From: Spinacia oleracea
Lineage: Eukaryota; Streptophyta; Magnoliopsida; Caryophyllales; Amaranthaceae
Length of the DNA stretch: 64,000 bases
Direction: 5' to 3'
NCBI RefSeq assembly: GCF_020520425.1
Contig: NC_079491.1
Coordinates: 20,513,449 to 20,577,448 of the forward strand
In this document: positions 1 through 11,635 of the stretch, piece after piece
Layout: the number at the start of each line of letters is the position of its first letter
How positions within the stretch are numbered: position 1 is the stretch's first letter
Notes under the pieces: generated by a model
Seen by the model: only the letters and a program-made list of their open reading frames with translations
Told to the model about the DNA's origin: nothing
Database searches by the model: none
Program-made: the position numbers and the translations under genes

Positions 1-1771
1 TCTTAACCCATTTTTGTTTTACATAATTTATGTTTCTTTGATCCTGTTCCTTCATCTTGGAACACTCAGTACTTATGTGACTTCCACTTCCACATGAGAA
101 GCATACTTTTACACTAGGAAGATCCACATACTTCTTCTTATGACTATTTTTATGGTTAAAGCCCAATCCTTCTGTTCTCTTAGATTGAGCATTCTCAATC
201 CATTTGGGAGGAACTTTAGGTGGTTGTCTCTGTGCCCTGGCCATGGATAGTTCCCTTTCCAGTTTCTCTTTTTGTTCCTTTGTGGTGATCAGATCTTTGT
301 TTAAATTTTCTAAGTCGATGTTAAAAATTCCCATGTTGATTTCCAAGGATTTTGTAGGATCTAAACTTAAATTAAACATCTTATATTGACTGAGTTGAAC
401 TTGTAGAAGGATGTTTTCATTTCTAATTTTTTCGAATGACTCATTAATAGAGGTATTTCTATCTAGTAATTCAAAGAACCTGCCTTGGACATCAGATCTA
501 ATATTGTTCAGATAATTTATGTGGTCTTTACTGAGTTCCAAGGCTCTATCACTTTGTGCTTTTAATATACTTAGCTTTTTGTAATCATCTAGAGTTTCTA
601 GCAACAGTTCAATTAGTTTTGACTTTGAGAGACACTGAAGAGTGGAGGAACTTACTTCTTCTGATGGAACTTGATCAGTTCCTTCTGTTCTAGCCATAAG
701 GCAGAGATTTGCAGTTTCTTCATTTGGTTGTTCCTCATCGTCTTCTGAGTCTGTTGCTTCGCCCCATGCAGCTATCATGGCCTTCTTGAAGTTTGGTCTG
801 TTGAAGGTAGACTTGTTAAAGCGATCTTTGACCTGTTCCTTCCCTTTTCCTCTGGTCTTGTCGTTCTCCCACAGAGGGCATTCACGAATTTGGTGATCAG
901 TTTCTCCACATTTGAAGCAACCTTGCTCAGTTTTGGAACTAGTGATTTTCTTGGCAAAGTTCCTTCCTTTCTGGTTTCCTGGTTTGAAGTTCCTATAGAG
1001 CTTTCTCATTCTTCTGACCAGCATGGCAGCCTCTTCTTCATCTGGTTCAGATTCATCGAGTTCCTCAGCCTTTAGAGCAAGTCCTCGATTTCTTGAGCTC
1101 TCGGGAACAGCAGCTCCAAGATGCAGTTCGTGTGTCATCAAGGAACCAGCAAGTTGTTCAATGTTGAACTTGGTGAAGTCCTTGGTCTCAAACAGTGCAG
1201 TGACCTTTGTTCTCCAGCGATCATCTTGTGGCATGCTTCTTAGTATTTTTCTTACCTGTTCATCTGTGGGAATGATTCTACCAAGAGAAACTAATTCATT
1301 GGTTATGTTAGTAAATCTAGTGAACATTTCTTGAATAGTTTCTTTTGGAAGCATCTCAAATCTTTCATATTTAGACATCAAAAGGTCAATTTTGGAACGC
1401 TTAACTTCATTAGTTCCTTCGTGGGTTACTTGAAGTAGTTCCCAAATCTGTTTTGCGTTCTTGCACCCCATGACTCTGTTGTGTTCATGAGGTCCAAGCC
1501 CGCAATGCAAGATTTTGACAGCCATGGCATTCATCTCATATTTATCAAAGTCTTCTTTAGAAAATTCAGACATTGGTTTAGGAACTACCTCGTTTTCAGC
1601 ATTGGTCTTTGTTACCTCGAAGTCTCCAACTTCAATTACACGCCAAACTTGGTAATTTTCAGCTTTGATGAATATCTCCATTCTATTCTTCCAGTATGAG
1701 TAGAACTTGCCATTGAACATAGGTGGCCTTTGTGTCGAGTAACCTTCTTCCAGTTTCTCTTGTGAGTTCAT
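1..1771 (-). CDS. Copia gag polyprotein, N-terminal part (fossil element)
   Basis: Capsid-type gag of the copia element. The likely start is the ATG at 1769-1771, about 50 bases after the primer site. The frame reads leftward to the window edge and continues beyond it. A gag-like (UBN2/DUF4219 type) region lies at about 1200-1700. One CCHC zinc knuckle lies at about 880-925 and begins CFKCGETDHQIREC, fitting C-X2-C-X4-H-X4-C. A second Cys-rich segment begins near the window edge. Between them is an acidic, coiled-coil-like stretch, as in SIRE-type gag-pol. It is element machinery, not a host gene. Confidence 0.8.
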   Translation of the reverse strand, partial: MNSQEKLEEGYSTQRPPMFNGKFYSYWKNRMEIFIKAENYQVWRVIEVGDFEVTKTNAENEVVPKPMSEFSKEDFDKYEMNAMAVKILHCGLGPHEHNRVMGCKNAKQIWELLQVTHEGTNEVKRSKIDLLMSKYERFEMLPKETIQEMFTRFTNITNELVSLGRIIPTDEQVRKILRSMPQDDRWRTKVTALFETKDFTKFNIEQLAGSLMTHELHLGAAVPESSRNRGLALKAEELDESEPDEEEAAMLVRRMRKLYRNFKPGNQKGRNFAKKITSSKTEQGCFKCGETDHQIRECPLWENDKTRGKGKEQVKDRFNKSTFNRPNFKKAMIAAWGEATDSEDDEEQPNEETANLCLMARTEGTDQVPSEEVSSSTLQCLSKSKLIELLLETLDDYKKLSILKAQSDRALELSKDHINYLNNIRSDVQGRFFELLDRNTSINESFEKIRNENILLQVQLSQYKMFNLSLDPTKSLEINMGIFNIDLENLNKDLITTKEQKEKLERELSMARAQRQPPKVPPKWIENAQSKRTEGLGFNHKNSHKKKYVDLPSVKVCFSCGSGSHISTECSKMKEQDQRNINYVKQKWVK

Positions 1772-1836
1772 ACTTTCAGGAACTTGACTCAAACAGGGTT
1801 TCCTGTGTTTTGGTGAGTACTGGCTCTGATACCAAC

Positions 1837-3134
1837 TGTTATTCCAGTAGGAACACGCACAAGAGGGGGGGGGTGAATTGTAATTAGATCTTTGATAAAG
1901 TTTCTTGCGGAATTTAAGAAACAATCAAGAAACTGAGAATAGAGAAGACAATAACAACAATTGTGAAAACTTCTTGATACTAATCAAGAAGAGAATTCTT
2001 TTATTATGGTAATGCCTCGATTACAATAATCTCTCCAACACAAGTTCCTCTCAAACTCGTGTTCCTCACAGTAATCTACTTCGATTACAACTCCTTAACT
2101 TCTCTCTCTCAGACTTAAACTCTAAGTCTAAACAGGATAACTCTATCCTTACTAATACAAAATATAATTCGTGTTTGGATAACTCTAGATATTAATAATG
2201 CTTTTGTGAGAATATAAGAAACTTAGGAACTTTGAATTAACTAGGACACAAACTGTTTTAGAAAATCTTAGACAAAACGTTTTTAGGAAAGCAAAAACTC
2301 TCAGAATGTTTGTGTACTTTAAACCAAAAACGATTTCCCTTTTATAGTGTTTATCCTTAGGGTTAGTTCCCTTCAAAACCTCAACTGCTAACTGCCAGCA
2401 CTTTGGTCTCCACGTCCCTTGACTTGAGGAACAAGGGGAAGACCACTTCCCACGTTCAGCCATGAAGCAGTTGGTGATTTGACTCAATCAAACCCTAAAA
2501 CATTTCTTTAAAACAGATTTTATTTATCTACAAAAACTTAGGAGAATTTTTAGGAAAATAAGTTTTGTTTAAATAAAATAAAACGTAAATCTATTTTATA
2601 TTAAATATGCAAAACTTGTTTTTATTTAAGAAATGTTTTCCATAAAAATCGCTTCCAATAAAATAAATGGCCTAATTAAATCATAAGTTCCTTGAGTACT
2701 CTATATACCATTTAGCATAATTAATATTTACATAAAATTCTAAGTACAGTGGACTACCTAGACTTCATGTCTTCCCTTTGTCTGGAACTTGCAACTCAGA
2801 AGCTTCAGACGTTCCAGCCAAGGAACATTGATGAGTTCCTCTCTAGCTAACACAGGAACTCTTGGCTATGAGTCTGTAATAGTTCTTGTGGATATTCGGA
2901 ACTCTTGATATGTAACTGTGTTGCTCCTCTTGTGACTTCAAACTGGAACAGATACAACTTCCAGCTCTGAAACTCCATTGACTGTTCCAAGTGTACCTCA
3001 GGAACTTCACCAGTTTATTCAAGTTCCTATCCTAATAGAAACTTGGGCATATGCCTGTTCAAAGTCATTTAGCAACCATAATCAGGAAGTTTGCAATATG
3101 TGTGTGTGTCATCAACCAAAACATAGGAACAACA
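1837..3134 (-). repeat. 5' LTR of the SIRE-like copia element
   Basis: About 1298 bp. On the + strand it starts TGTTATTCC and ends GGAACAACA, so the ends form a short imperfect inverted repeat with TG...CA termini. Two bases separate it from the primer-binding site. A TATA-like box (CTATAAAAGG on the minus strand) lies near 2340-2352 and fits the LTR promoter. The flanking five bases are TATGA (3135-3139); the partner duplication is outside the window. Confidence 0.75.
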
Positions 3135-3212
3135 TATGATAAACTAAAACCATAAGTAGTAGCTTTGCCACTTTATTAATCAACGAAAAATAAAACTAAG
3201 GATTACATTTCT

Positions 3213-3919
3213 CTAGAGACTAACGTCATCACGACGATCATTTCTTTCCTTGTATTGCTCTGGAGTAAAGTCTTGATCATTAGGATCATCCAAGTCTTCT
3301 TCCGGATCCGAGTCTTCATCTATAGCCTCATGATTTTGCTGTGGCTCACTATCAACCACATTATTCTCTTCAAGCTCATCTTCAGATCCACTGGATATCT
3401 CAATGGTTGGTTCAGGAACTATAGGGTTAGGATTCTCAATCTCTACCACATCACCATCACTATCCTCCTCAACATCACTAGCTTGCTCGTCATGGATCAT
3501 ATCATCCTCACCATCACTTTCTATTCCTCCATAGCCCATACCTAGACCCGCAGAATACTTTCCATCCTCATAGTTATTTCCGCAACCTCTAGGATAGTAG
3601 CAAGAACCTCAGAATCATACTTCCACCTACCATCACTAGTCCCATATTTGTACCTATTAGGGGTACCATCACTATAATGCATGTCACTGAACCTATTCTT
3701 GAGGTCTATGTAAGGGTTCTTATGGGGTAAACAATGTATAATCATACTAGCCATCATATCTTTGTGCCTAAGGTGGGGCATGTTCTTGGTCGAAGCCAAA
3801 TAGTCACAAGCAAACACGATCTTCTGAACATACGTGCGAGGAGTCTCATTATCCATCTTCTCTAAGTATCCTAAACTGGTGAACTTAGAAGGTAGCATCC
3901 TTAATTCCTGAAAATTCAC
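3213..3919 (-). pseudogene. Fossil coding fragments, possibly gag-like
   Basis: Two adjacent minus-strand reading frames. The upstream one (3542-3919) encodes a compact segment containing LPSKFTSLGYLEKM and ETPRTYVQKI. The downstream one (3213-3539) is a strongly acidic Asp/Glu-rich tail. Together they look like one decayed protein of a repeat element, broken at about one place. I do not recognise the family. The pattern weakly recalls plant retrotransposon gag. It lies between the copia LTR and the gypsy LTR at 4710-7644, and could be internal sequence of that gypsy element. Confidence 0.35.
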
Positions 3920-4709
3920 AACTCAAAAGTCTTACTAACGCGTTTCCATAGAAATTTCCAACCCCAAAAGGATACAATAAATAGTTCGTGGAGCCATACA
4001 ATTTCAATGCACAAATATATGCTCAACATGAAATATGATGCAATTAATCACATAAAGCAAGATAAAACATGATTAGAACATATACATGGAAATTAATAAT
4101 CCACATAATCACATAAAATGCATTCTTAGACTAATATGCCCTTTCTTAATCTACCCATTTCTCTCTTGAAAATAATATTAATTTTCGAAATTAATTAAGA
4201 AATAACTCCTAACTTAGTTGAAATTATTTAAATTAAAATCGAAAATTAATAAAAATTATCAATTAATTAAATAAATAACTGAATAATTTTCGGATAATTA
4301 AAAAATAAAAATAAAGAAATCCGAAAAAATTAAAATATAATTTCGAAAAAAATATTCGAATAAAATAAATAGAAAAATAAATAATTAAAATAATTCGGAT
4401 AATTAAATAGAATAATTTCCGAAATTAAGAAAATAATTCGAATTTAATTCGAATTTTTTCGAATAAAAAAAATTAGGAAGAATTAATTAAATTAAATAAT
4501 AATTCAAACTTTTCAACTTATTTCAAACGACCCAAAATAATTGGTATTTGACCTTTAAAATATTGAGTACTCAAAATAATGCGTTTTGACTTTTGGAAAA
4601 TAATTTTCGAAAATCCTAAAGTTCCGCAATTGTAGTTTAAGGATTTACCACTTTGCACTATTAATTAATGCAAAGCAGCTCTCAAACTAGAGCTCTGCAA
4701 ATACCACTT
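3920..4709. other. AT-rich DNA, no gene seen
   Basis: Very AT-rich sequence dominated by AATTAA and TTCGAA-type words. No supported reading frame. Reading minus-ward from the LTR at 4710 there is a weak primer-site resemblance (TGGTATTTGCAGAGC against TGGTATCAGAGC), so this may be the leader of a gypsy element. Confidence 0.4.
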
Positions 4710-7644
4710 TGTAGCACCCTAATAATTCCTTGCTTTTATAAAACCATTTTCCAACTTAAAATAAAGGAATTACTAAAGCATTACCGCCACCGTGATAACG
4801 GTTAAGGCTATTACCAGAATTACGCAGCGGAATTAAATGTCAACTAACTTTTAAAAACCATAATTAATAAAATATCGAGGCCTCCTACAATTTGGAACCA
4901 TAATGGCCCAAAACCCAAAATATAAATAATCCAAACATTTCAAACATAATTAAAATATTACAGAAAATAGTTTCAAAAGACGAAAACATGCAACTCTCTC
5001 AATCATCCCAAGCCACATGATTTCGATCGTACTTGATCTACCAACCTGCTATATTATTCTACTCCCCAACAATGCAAGTGCAAATGATGGATCATCATAG
5101 GGTCATTAAGGCAAAGGCCATGACCGGAAACACACAAAGCACGTAGTCAGCAAAAGCGAGTACTTACAAGCGTAGAGTAATGAAACTAAGCATGCATCAC
5201 TCACTAAACACTAATCAACATGCAAAAGCCATATAATAACAAATCAAACAATCATGAGATACAAGACTCGACTCTTGACTCACAATTTAATTAGAATAAG
5301 CTTCGAACGGGCCAAAAGAATAATCCACAAAGGGAAAAAGGTGATGGGAGCCAACCAAACACCAAATATAATAATAATAAAATCGGGCCATACCGAGTGT
5401 CGGGCCATACCGACGGAATTCCTGCGCATAAGATAAATGAGACAACGTCTTGTATCATTAGTAGGAGTACGAGCTTTCCGGCAAGACTCCCCCCATTGTT
5501 CATACTCAAGGTATATACGTTCCAAGAGTTTTGAAGCTTGTTCCGGTTGCACTTTACGTTTATTAATATTTTAATAAAGGCGAACTCAAGACTCGACAAC
5601 ATGCATACATACAATTAATAAACGACAACCAAAACAATCTTATTTCAATGCTTTAAGACTTGTGATCAACCAAGCAAGACACTTGTGATATTACTACCAT
5701 GTTCCTCCTCACCAAAGTGAGACTCCACATCATGCATATTAACATGAGGGTTGTGCCCTTGCACGACAAATCCTAATTCATTTCATACATAATATTCCCA
5801 ACTGAACCCTACATGTGCGGTGGCTTACGTGAGCTAACCCTTCACATGTGGTAAAATAAATAGTACAACGAGGTACAAATAAATGGCTCAAAGTATGCTA
5901 GACATCCCGTACAATAGAATACAAATAATTAATCCATCCCTTGCATGTGAATTGAACCATACATGCATAAATATTGAACAACATGATTGACAATGAAATC
6001 CATACTCATAATAATTTCAACATGCTTGTTCAACAATTAATTCAATAAATCCAACATCACAAAACACATGCTAGTTCACCAAAATAAACATGATTTCACA
6101 TAATGTAATTCACATCATCAACAATCATGTAATGTCATTGACAAAAAGGTGTGGTCGCCCTAGACTTGTACGTACCTTGAATACCTAAGCGTAGGGGCCA
6201 CTTTGCAATAACGAGCCCTCAACTAGAAATCACCTCCTATCATCAAAATAATGAAACTTAAATTATTTCCATGTTCATTAAATTTCCAGCAACTTTATAA
6301 AAACTAAAACTTCCTTTAGACTTTAGAATTCAATCGTTTTTCAATAATAAAGTCGTCTCAATTTGTAAAATCAATCCCTAGTACAAAAACATACTTTTTC
6401 CGCCTTTAAAATCAATAAAAATCGACACTTTAAAGCCTTATTCAAATCTGAAAATATGATTGATTATCATAATTAAAATCATCACCTAATTATGCTAATC
6501 AATTGACTCATTAGGTCTAGGTTAAAACCCTAACTTGAAAATCCCAATAACACTAGTTTAATATTATAAAAATCCATGCTTTAAACAAATCTGAAAATTC
6601 ATCCTTTAATAATTAAAATAAACCTAATGAATCACAACACACAAATCCTCAAACCACGGTATTCATAACCGGTTCCCAGCATTTTAATTACTCAAAACAA
6701 TATTAATATAATAATTTAAAATACGGAATTTAAATAGAATAGGTAAGGAAGAAGAGAATTATACCAATCCGGCCTATAGCACAGAACAATCACGAATTAG
6801 GGTGATTGGGCGAAAAGAGATTGGAAAACGAACACGAACAACAACAACAACAACAACAACACACACACACACACGCAATCGTGTGTGTGCGCGCAGCAGC
6901 GAAGGGACGAGGCACGGGGCGCGCGCTGTCCGCGAGGACGAGGGCAGCAGGGGCGCGCGCTGTGCGCGAGGAGAGAGCGAGAGAAGGCGAGAGTGTGGCT
7001 GGGCGCTGTGCGCGCGGGCACGAGCGAGAGAGCGAGGGAAGAGAGGGCGCTGCACGCGAGGCATGAGCGAGAGAGTGAGGGAGGTGTGGGCGCTGCGCGC
7101 GAGGGCACGAGCGAGAGAGTGCAGCGCTGGGCGTGAGGCCGAGCAGCACGAGAGCACAACAGCACGGGCACGGGGCTGTGTGCGTGCGTGCGGAGTGCCG
7201 AGCAAAGAGAGGAGAGGAGTGAGGTGCAAGAAATCAAAAAGGGGCTTTATGAAATTTTAGGGGTTTATTTAATGATGGGGAGTCCTATTTATAGGCTCCC
7301 TAATCCCTTGATGGGCTAGGCTTAGGATATTTGAGTTGGGCTTAGGAATTAGATGAATTGGGCTAGCTTAGGATTTAAATTAAACCGTTTGGATTGCGCT
7401 TGATTAATAAAACGAACTGGACTTTTTATTTAAAACCCGAAGCTTTAAAAATCATTTGCAACTCATTTAATTTCCCGACTCAAGAATTAAATTCGTTTCG
7501 TAATTAATTAAAATAATAAATATTCTAATTAATTAAAATACATTAAATACATTTAAATATTATTTAAATTCTAATAAATCGTAAAATGCTTTATAAATAT
7601 AATAAAATATATTTATAAATATTATAAAAATACGAGGTATTACA
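4710..7644 (-). repeat. Ty3/gypsy LTR, about 2.9 kb
   Basis: On the minus strand it begins TGTAATACCTCG and ends GGGTGCTACA, the TGTAA/YACA style of plant gypsy LTRs. A TATA box (CTATAAATAG, minus strand) lies near 7285-7295. Below it is a GC-rich stretch of GCGCGAGAG-type words (about 6880-7220), which explains several long overlapping but meaningless frames there. The terminal 140 bases are clearly related to those of the LTR at 8061-10741, so both belong to one family. CACTT occurs at 4705-4709 and 7643-7647, but it overlaps the terminal CA, so the target duplication is uncertain. It is either a solo LTR or the 5' LTR of a truncated element. Confidence 0.75.
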
Positions 7645-7762
7645 CTTGTGATCTGACAATATACTGGTGGCGGACAAAGTCTAGGCTACTTAGTAAGTGA
7701 TTGTTTAGCAGTAGTAGTTATTTATTGGATAAGCACTAAAAGCTCTTGTATCATTTACCTAG
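7645..7762. other. Short spacer before the copia LTR
   Basis: 118 bp between the gypsy LTR and the start of a copia LTR. It may be the 3' internal end of the copia element or pre-insertion DNA. No coding signal. Confidence 0.3.
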
Positions 7763-10700
7763 TGTTTGAAGGAAATATGCCCTTGGTCCAAGTTTGTATT
7801 TAATGCTAAGTCTAATAAATGCGATTCAGTATTAATTAAGCAAGTTAATTATTCAGTGAGATCAAGGAATCTGAATGCCTAGCTAGATGCCGCTTCAGTT
7901 CAAGTGGAATTAATATTATTAATGCCACAACTTACTCTTGTCTGAACCCGTAGGGTCACACGAATAGTACATGAATGGATCAAGTATTTAAGTGAGTAAT
8001 ATATTTAGTAAATAATCTAATTATAGATATTTGGAAATGATAGATGTTGGTTTCAATTGGTGTAATCCCCCGTTATTTTATACATTTTATTAATATATTT
8101 TAACATATAGTTAATTATATTTAAATAGAATTTACGAATTTTAGAAATAAATATATAATTAAAGTATATTTATTTTATTACATTTCGAATATTTTTAACG
8201 ATTTACGAAATCAAAAGTAATTTTAGAATTTTACGTTGAAAAGAATTCGAATTACGAAAACGCGTTCGATTGAATTTGGATAAACAATCCTAACTATTTT
8301 TGGATTCGAACAATCTCAATTCTAGTCCTAGCCCAAGTTGGCAAAGCCCAAATAAGTAAACCCATATCCCAACCCATGTTCCAATTTCACGTAAACAACC
8401 CTCCTCTCCTCTCATTCAACTTCACGTGAAAAACCCAAAAAGCAAAACCTCCTTCTCTCCTGCCGCCCAGCCGCCGGACCTCTACCGTGTTCTCGCCGCC
8501 GGTAACCTTGTTCTCTTCTCTCCTTGTTCTCTCCTTCTCCTTCGTACTTTCGTTTCTCTTTCGTTTCCCTTTTCTATGTCGTTTTTTTCCCTTAACCATT
8601 GCTTTGGTTTCCTCACAACAACCACCTCGAGTGTTCCTCGCCGCCATCACAGCCGCCGTGAAGTGCACGGTAGTCTCTTCTCTTCTTTGCTCAGTCGTTT
8701 TTCTTTTTCTTTTTCTCATTCGTTTTCTTTTTTCTCATGTTATTCGTTTCGCGCACTCCTCCTCCTTCGGCCTTTGCACAGCCACCACCAAGTCGTGCAA
8801 CCACTCTCTCACTGCCGCCGAGCAGTTCTTCCGCCGCCGGCCGCACCTCACACCGTCTGCCACCTCCGTCATCCCTTCCTTGTTGGTTAATTCTTGAAAA
8901 CCTAAAGCTAATCTAATTTTAGTTATATGTTATTAATTAATCTATGTTGGATTGAATTAAATTTATGACTTTTATGACTTGTTTATGAGTTTCAAATTGT
9001 AACGTTGCATAATTAAATTATTGATTTTCAGATTTCACAAATTGATTAAAACGAGATTTTGAATTAATTAAAGCGGGAATTTTAAGTTTCAATGGTTTTA
9101 AATTATAGTAAGAATGATTAGGAATGATTAAAACTATTATTTTTATGCTCTAAGCATGATAATTTGATCTTGGCAAAGTTTTTAAACGAGTTTATATTGC
9201 TGAAAATATAAGTATGATATTTGCAAAAATTTTCAATGAATTTCAAACATCGAATTCAATAATTATTATGCTAGGAAATCAAATATTCAAGTTTTCATAT
9301 TGGGGAAAGTTCTAAATATGTTTAGGATTCATTTAGAATGCTTTATTGTGGTTGCGAATGATTAGAAATTCATTGGGATTATTTGTTGGTTGTTTTAGGC
9401 GGAGAATTGTCTTTAGACGACTTTTGAAAGTGTTAAAGTGGCCTATCAGTTTGTTTACAAAAGGTACGTACATACCTGTGTGCTTGGAGATGTGTGTTAT
9501 TTGTTGAAACCATGTTGAAATTGTTGATGAACTCGGTTATGTTGAAATTACATGTTTAATATTGTTGGATGGACTTGTTGAACATATATTTCGTTATGAG
9601 AATTATAACATGTTAGTATGGATGATTGATGCAAACATGTTGGTTGGGAACACTAGATTATTTTATACACATTGATCCAGATCGATTGATCGTTGTTCCC
9701 TTTAGTTTTTTCACTACTTTATGAGGGTCGAGGACCTTGTTTAGTAAGTTGAAACCTTATGCCCATATAGAGGGGTTGATCAGTATTAAAGGAAATGTTG
9801 AATTAATTGGAATAAGTCTTGATTGATACTTTTGTGATCACTTACTTAATTCCAAGATAAAAACAGTTGTGAATAATTGTTGATTGTATGACTTATGTGA
9901 TTGTTGAGTCATAACAGAGTTTTAATTTGTAAATCATGTAAAGTGAAACTGAGTAGCAATAGCTTTAGACTGTGCACGTCTGAAGTGACGGACAATCAGG
10001 AGTTGGGGTCATAGGTCGCCTATGGCTTTCTCTGGGCCGGATTGATCACCGGTTCTATTTCAGTCAAACGTTCCTCGATATCGCAGGTCATTGGGGTTAC
10101 GGAGTCGCGCCCGTACCTCGTCTTCCTTAGTGAAGGCTTCTAGTAGACAACTCATTCCATTGACTATTTCAATTAAAGTAATGTTAATGATACAAAGGTC
10201 TAGTTCAGTCGAGTATAGTCTTCAAGTCAATATGTTTTGGTTATCCTTGCTTATGTTTAATAGTATCATGTTAGGATTATTATTGTTTTAGTATGTAGTA
10301 CTCAGCTTTGCTAATTACGTGCTTTGTTTGTGTGTGTTGATCATGGCTATGCCTTATTGATACTGTGATGACCCATTTTTGGTGAGCAGTCTCTAAGGAT
10401 TAATAAGCGTTGCCATCTACAGGTTTGAAGATGATGCATCATTGGGATCGAGATTAGAGAGCTTGTATTTAGTTTGCCTTGCTATGTGATTTGGGTTTTG
10501 TTAATTTGGACTTTAAACTTGTCGTACTATCTACCTTACTTTATTTTCGTTGATTGGTTTTGGGAATTAACTCTGTAATTGATAATTTATAAACCTAAAG
10601 TTAGTTTATGTTTTCCGCTGCAAAATTCTGAATAAGCCGTTACGTTTTCACACGGGCGATAATACTTAATTTGGTAATTCTCCATAGTTATATTTATAAA

Positions 10701-11635
10701 AAGGGTTATTTTCTAAAAAGGAGAATTGTCGGGATGTTATAATTGGAGATGAAAAAACCATCAAAAGACAAAGAAAGAATATTTGTCGTATACGGAGATA
10801 TTACCGGAAACGGAAATATGGTTCATAAAGGAAATATAAATATTATCGAAGTCGAAGATATTACCGGAAACGGAAATATGGTTCGTATCGGAAATATTAT
10901 TGGAAATAGAAATTTTGCCGGAATCGGAAATATTATCGGAAATGGATATATTGCCGACATCGGAAATATTGTCAGAATCGGAAATATTATCAAAAACGGA
11001 AATATTGTTCGAGTCGGAAATAAATTCCGGAATCGGAAAATAAATCGGATGTACGACGAACGACATGCCAACAAGCAAGGTCGGCCCATCACTCGACGAG
11101 CCAGCCACAAGCACAGCACATCATGCCAGGCCGCAAGGCCCAACGCGCAGCGGTAACAACAAGCAGCTGGCCAGCGCACATAGCAACCCCGCAACGCATT
11201 GCTTGTGCACCAAGGTGACCGGCCATCCCTTAGGGTTTTGAAGTTTTGGGAATTTTCCCAAAACTGCCTAATTCGTTCTTAGGTTTTAGCTCCTAAAGTT
11301 TTTCCTATTTTCCTATATATATGTGGTATAGCATCATAATATACACACGAGTTTTACATTCTTTTTCCTATCACACAAAGTGAGATCCCGAATTAATAAA
11401 CCTTAGATTAAATCCCAGTTGGTTGAACCTAAGGCGGATCCGAGCGTGAGTTGACTTTCTACGAAGGGACGACGTTTGAAGTTCTAACTTGTTCTTGTTC
11501 GGTTCGGGAGCAGTTAGGGAAGGCACACATCACAAAGTATGTAATCTGAATTATGCTAATTAACTATGTGCAGATAATTTGGATTCTGGCAATTTATGGT
11601 TTTTCCGCATGACATTGGATTGTTCATAACCTAAG
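7763..11635 (+). repeat. Copia LTR split by a nested gypsy LTR (fossil)
   Basis: The LTR starts TGTTTGAAGGAAATATG at 7763, is interrupted at 8061-10741, and resumes at 10747. It ends just before a primer-site-like TGGTATCACGAGCC (11638-11651). Without the insertion it is about 1.2 kb. The second half has many imperfect repeats of GGAAATATT/CCGGAAACGG words (10795-11040), a GC-rich stretch with GCCCAACGCGCAGCGG-type words, and a TATA-like CCTATATATATG near 11311-11322. This LTR type is, from memory, abundant in chenopod genomes. The exact 3' end is uncertain by a few bases. Confidence 0.65.
8061..10741 (+). repeat. Solo Ty3/gypsy LTR nested in a copia LTR
   Basis: 2681 bp beginning TGTAATCCCCCG and ending GTCGGGATGTTATA. 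A perfect 5-bp target duplication, ATTGG, flanks it (8056-8060 and 10742-10746). The copia LTR resumes directly afterwards, so this is a clean solo LTR left by LTR-LTR recombination. Its 3' end shares TTCCGCTGC and a sequence with CCGTTA with the 3' end of the LTR at 4710-7644. The frames at 8426-8897 fall in a CT-rich tract and are not genes. Confidence 0.88.

Larger units (their letters stand above)
1..3134 (-). mobile_element. Ty1/copia element, SIRE-like (fossil, cut by window edge)
   Basis: The visible part, read on the minus strand, is a 5' LTR (1837-3134), a primer-binding site (1821-1834) matching TGGTATCAGAGCC, the usual initiator-tRNA-Met site of plant copia elements, and a gag region that runs off the left edge. 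The LTR of about 1.3 kb, the UBN2-type gag and the CCHC zinc knuckle suggest the SIRE/Maximus lineage. The rest of the element (pol, second LTR) lies outside the window, so its age cannot be judged from LTR divergence. The visible gag frame appears open. Family assignment is from remembered features, not a search. Confidence 0.85.

Noticed and set aside
6774-7260. Several overlapping frames of 83-152 codons on both strands
   Set aside because: They lie in the GC-rich repetitive stretch of a gypsy LTR and show only low-complexity Arg/Ala/Ser composition.
8426-8897. Frames of 136-154 codons rich in Ser/Phe/Arg
   Set aside because: CT-rich tract within a solo LTR; no domain and no splice context.
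10743-11194. Frames with GNI/ISD repeats
   Set aside because: Translations of the repeated GGAAATATT units in the copia LTR.
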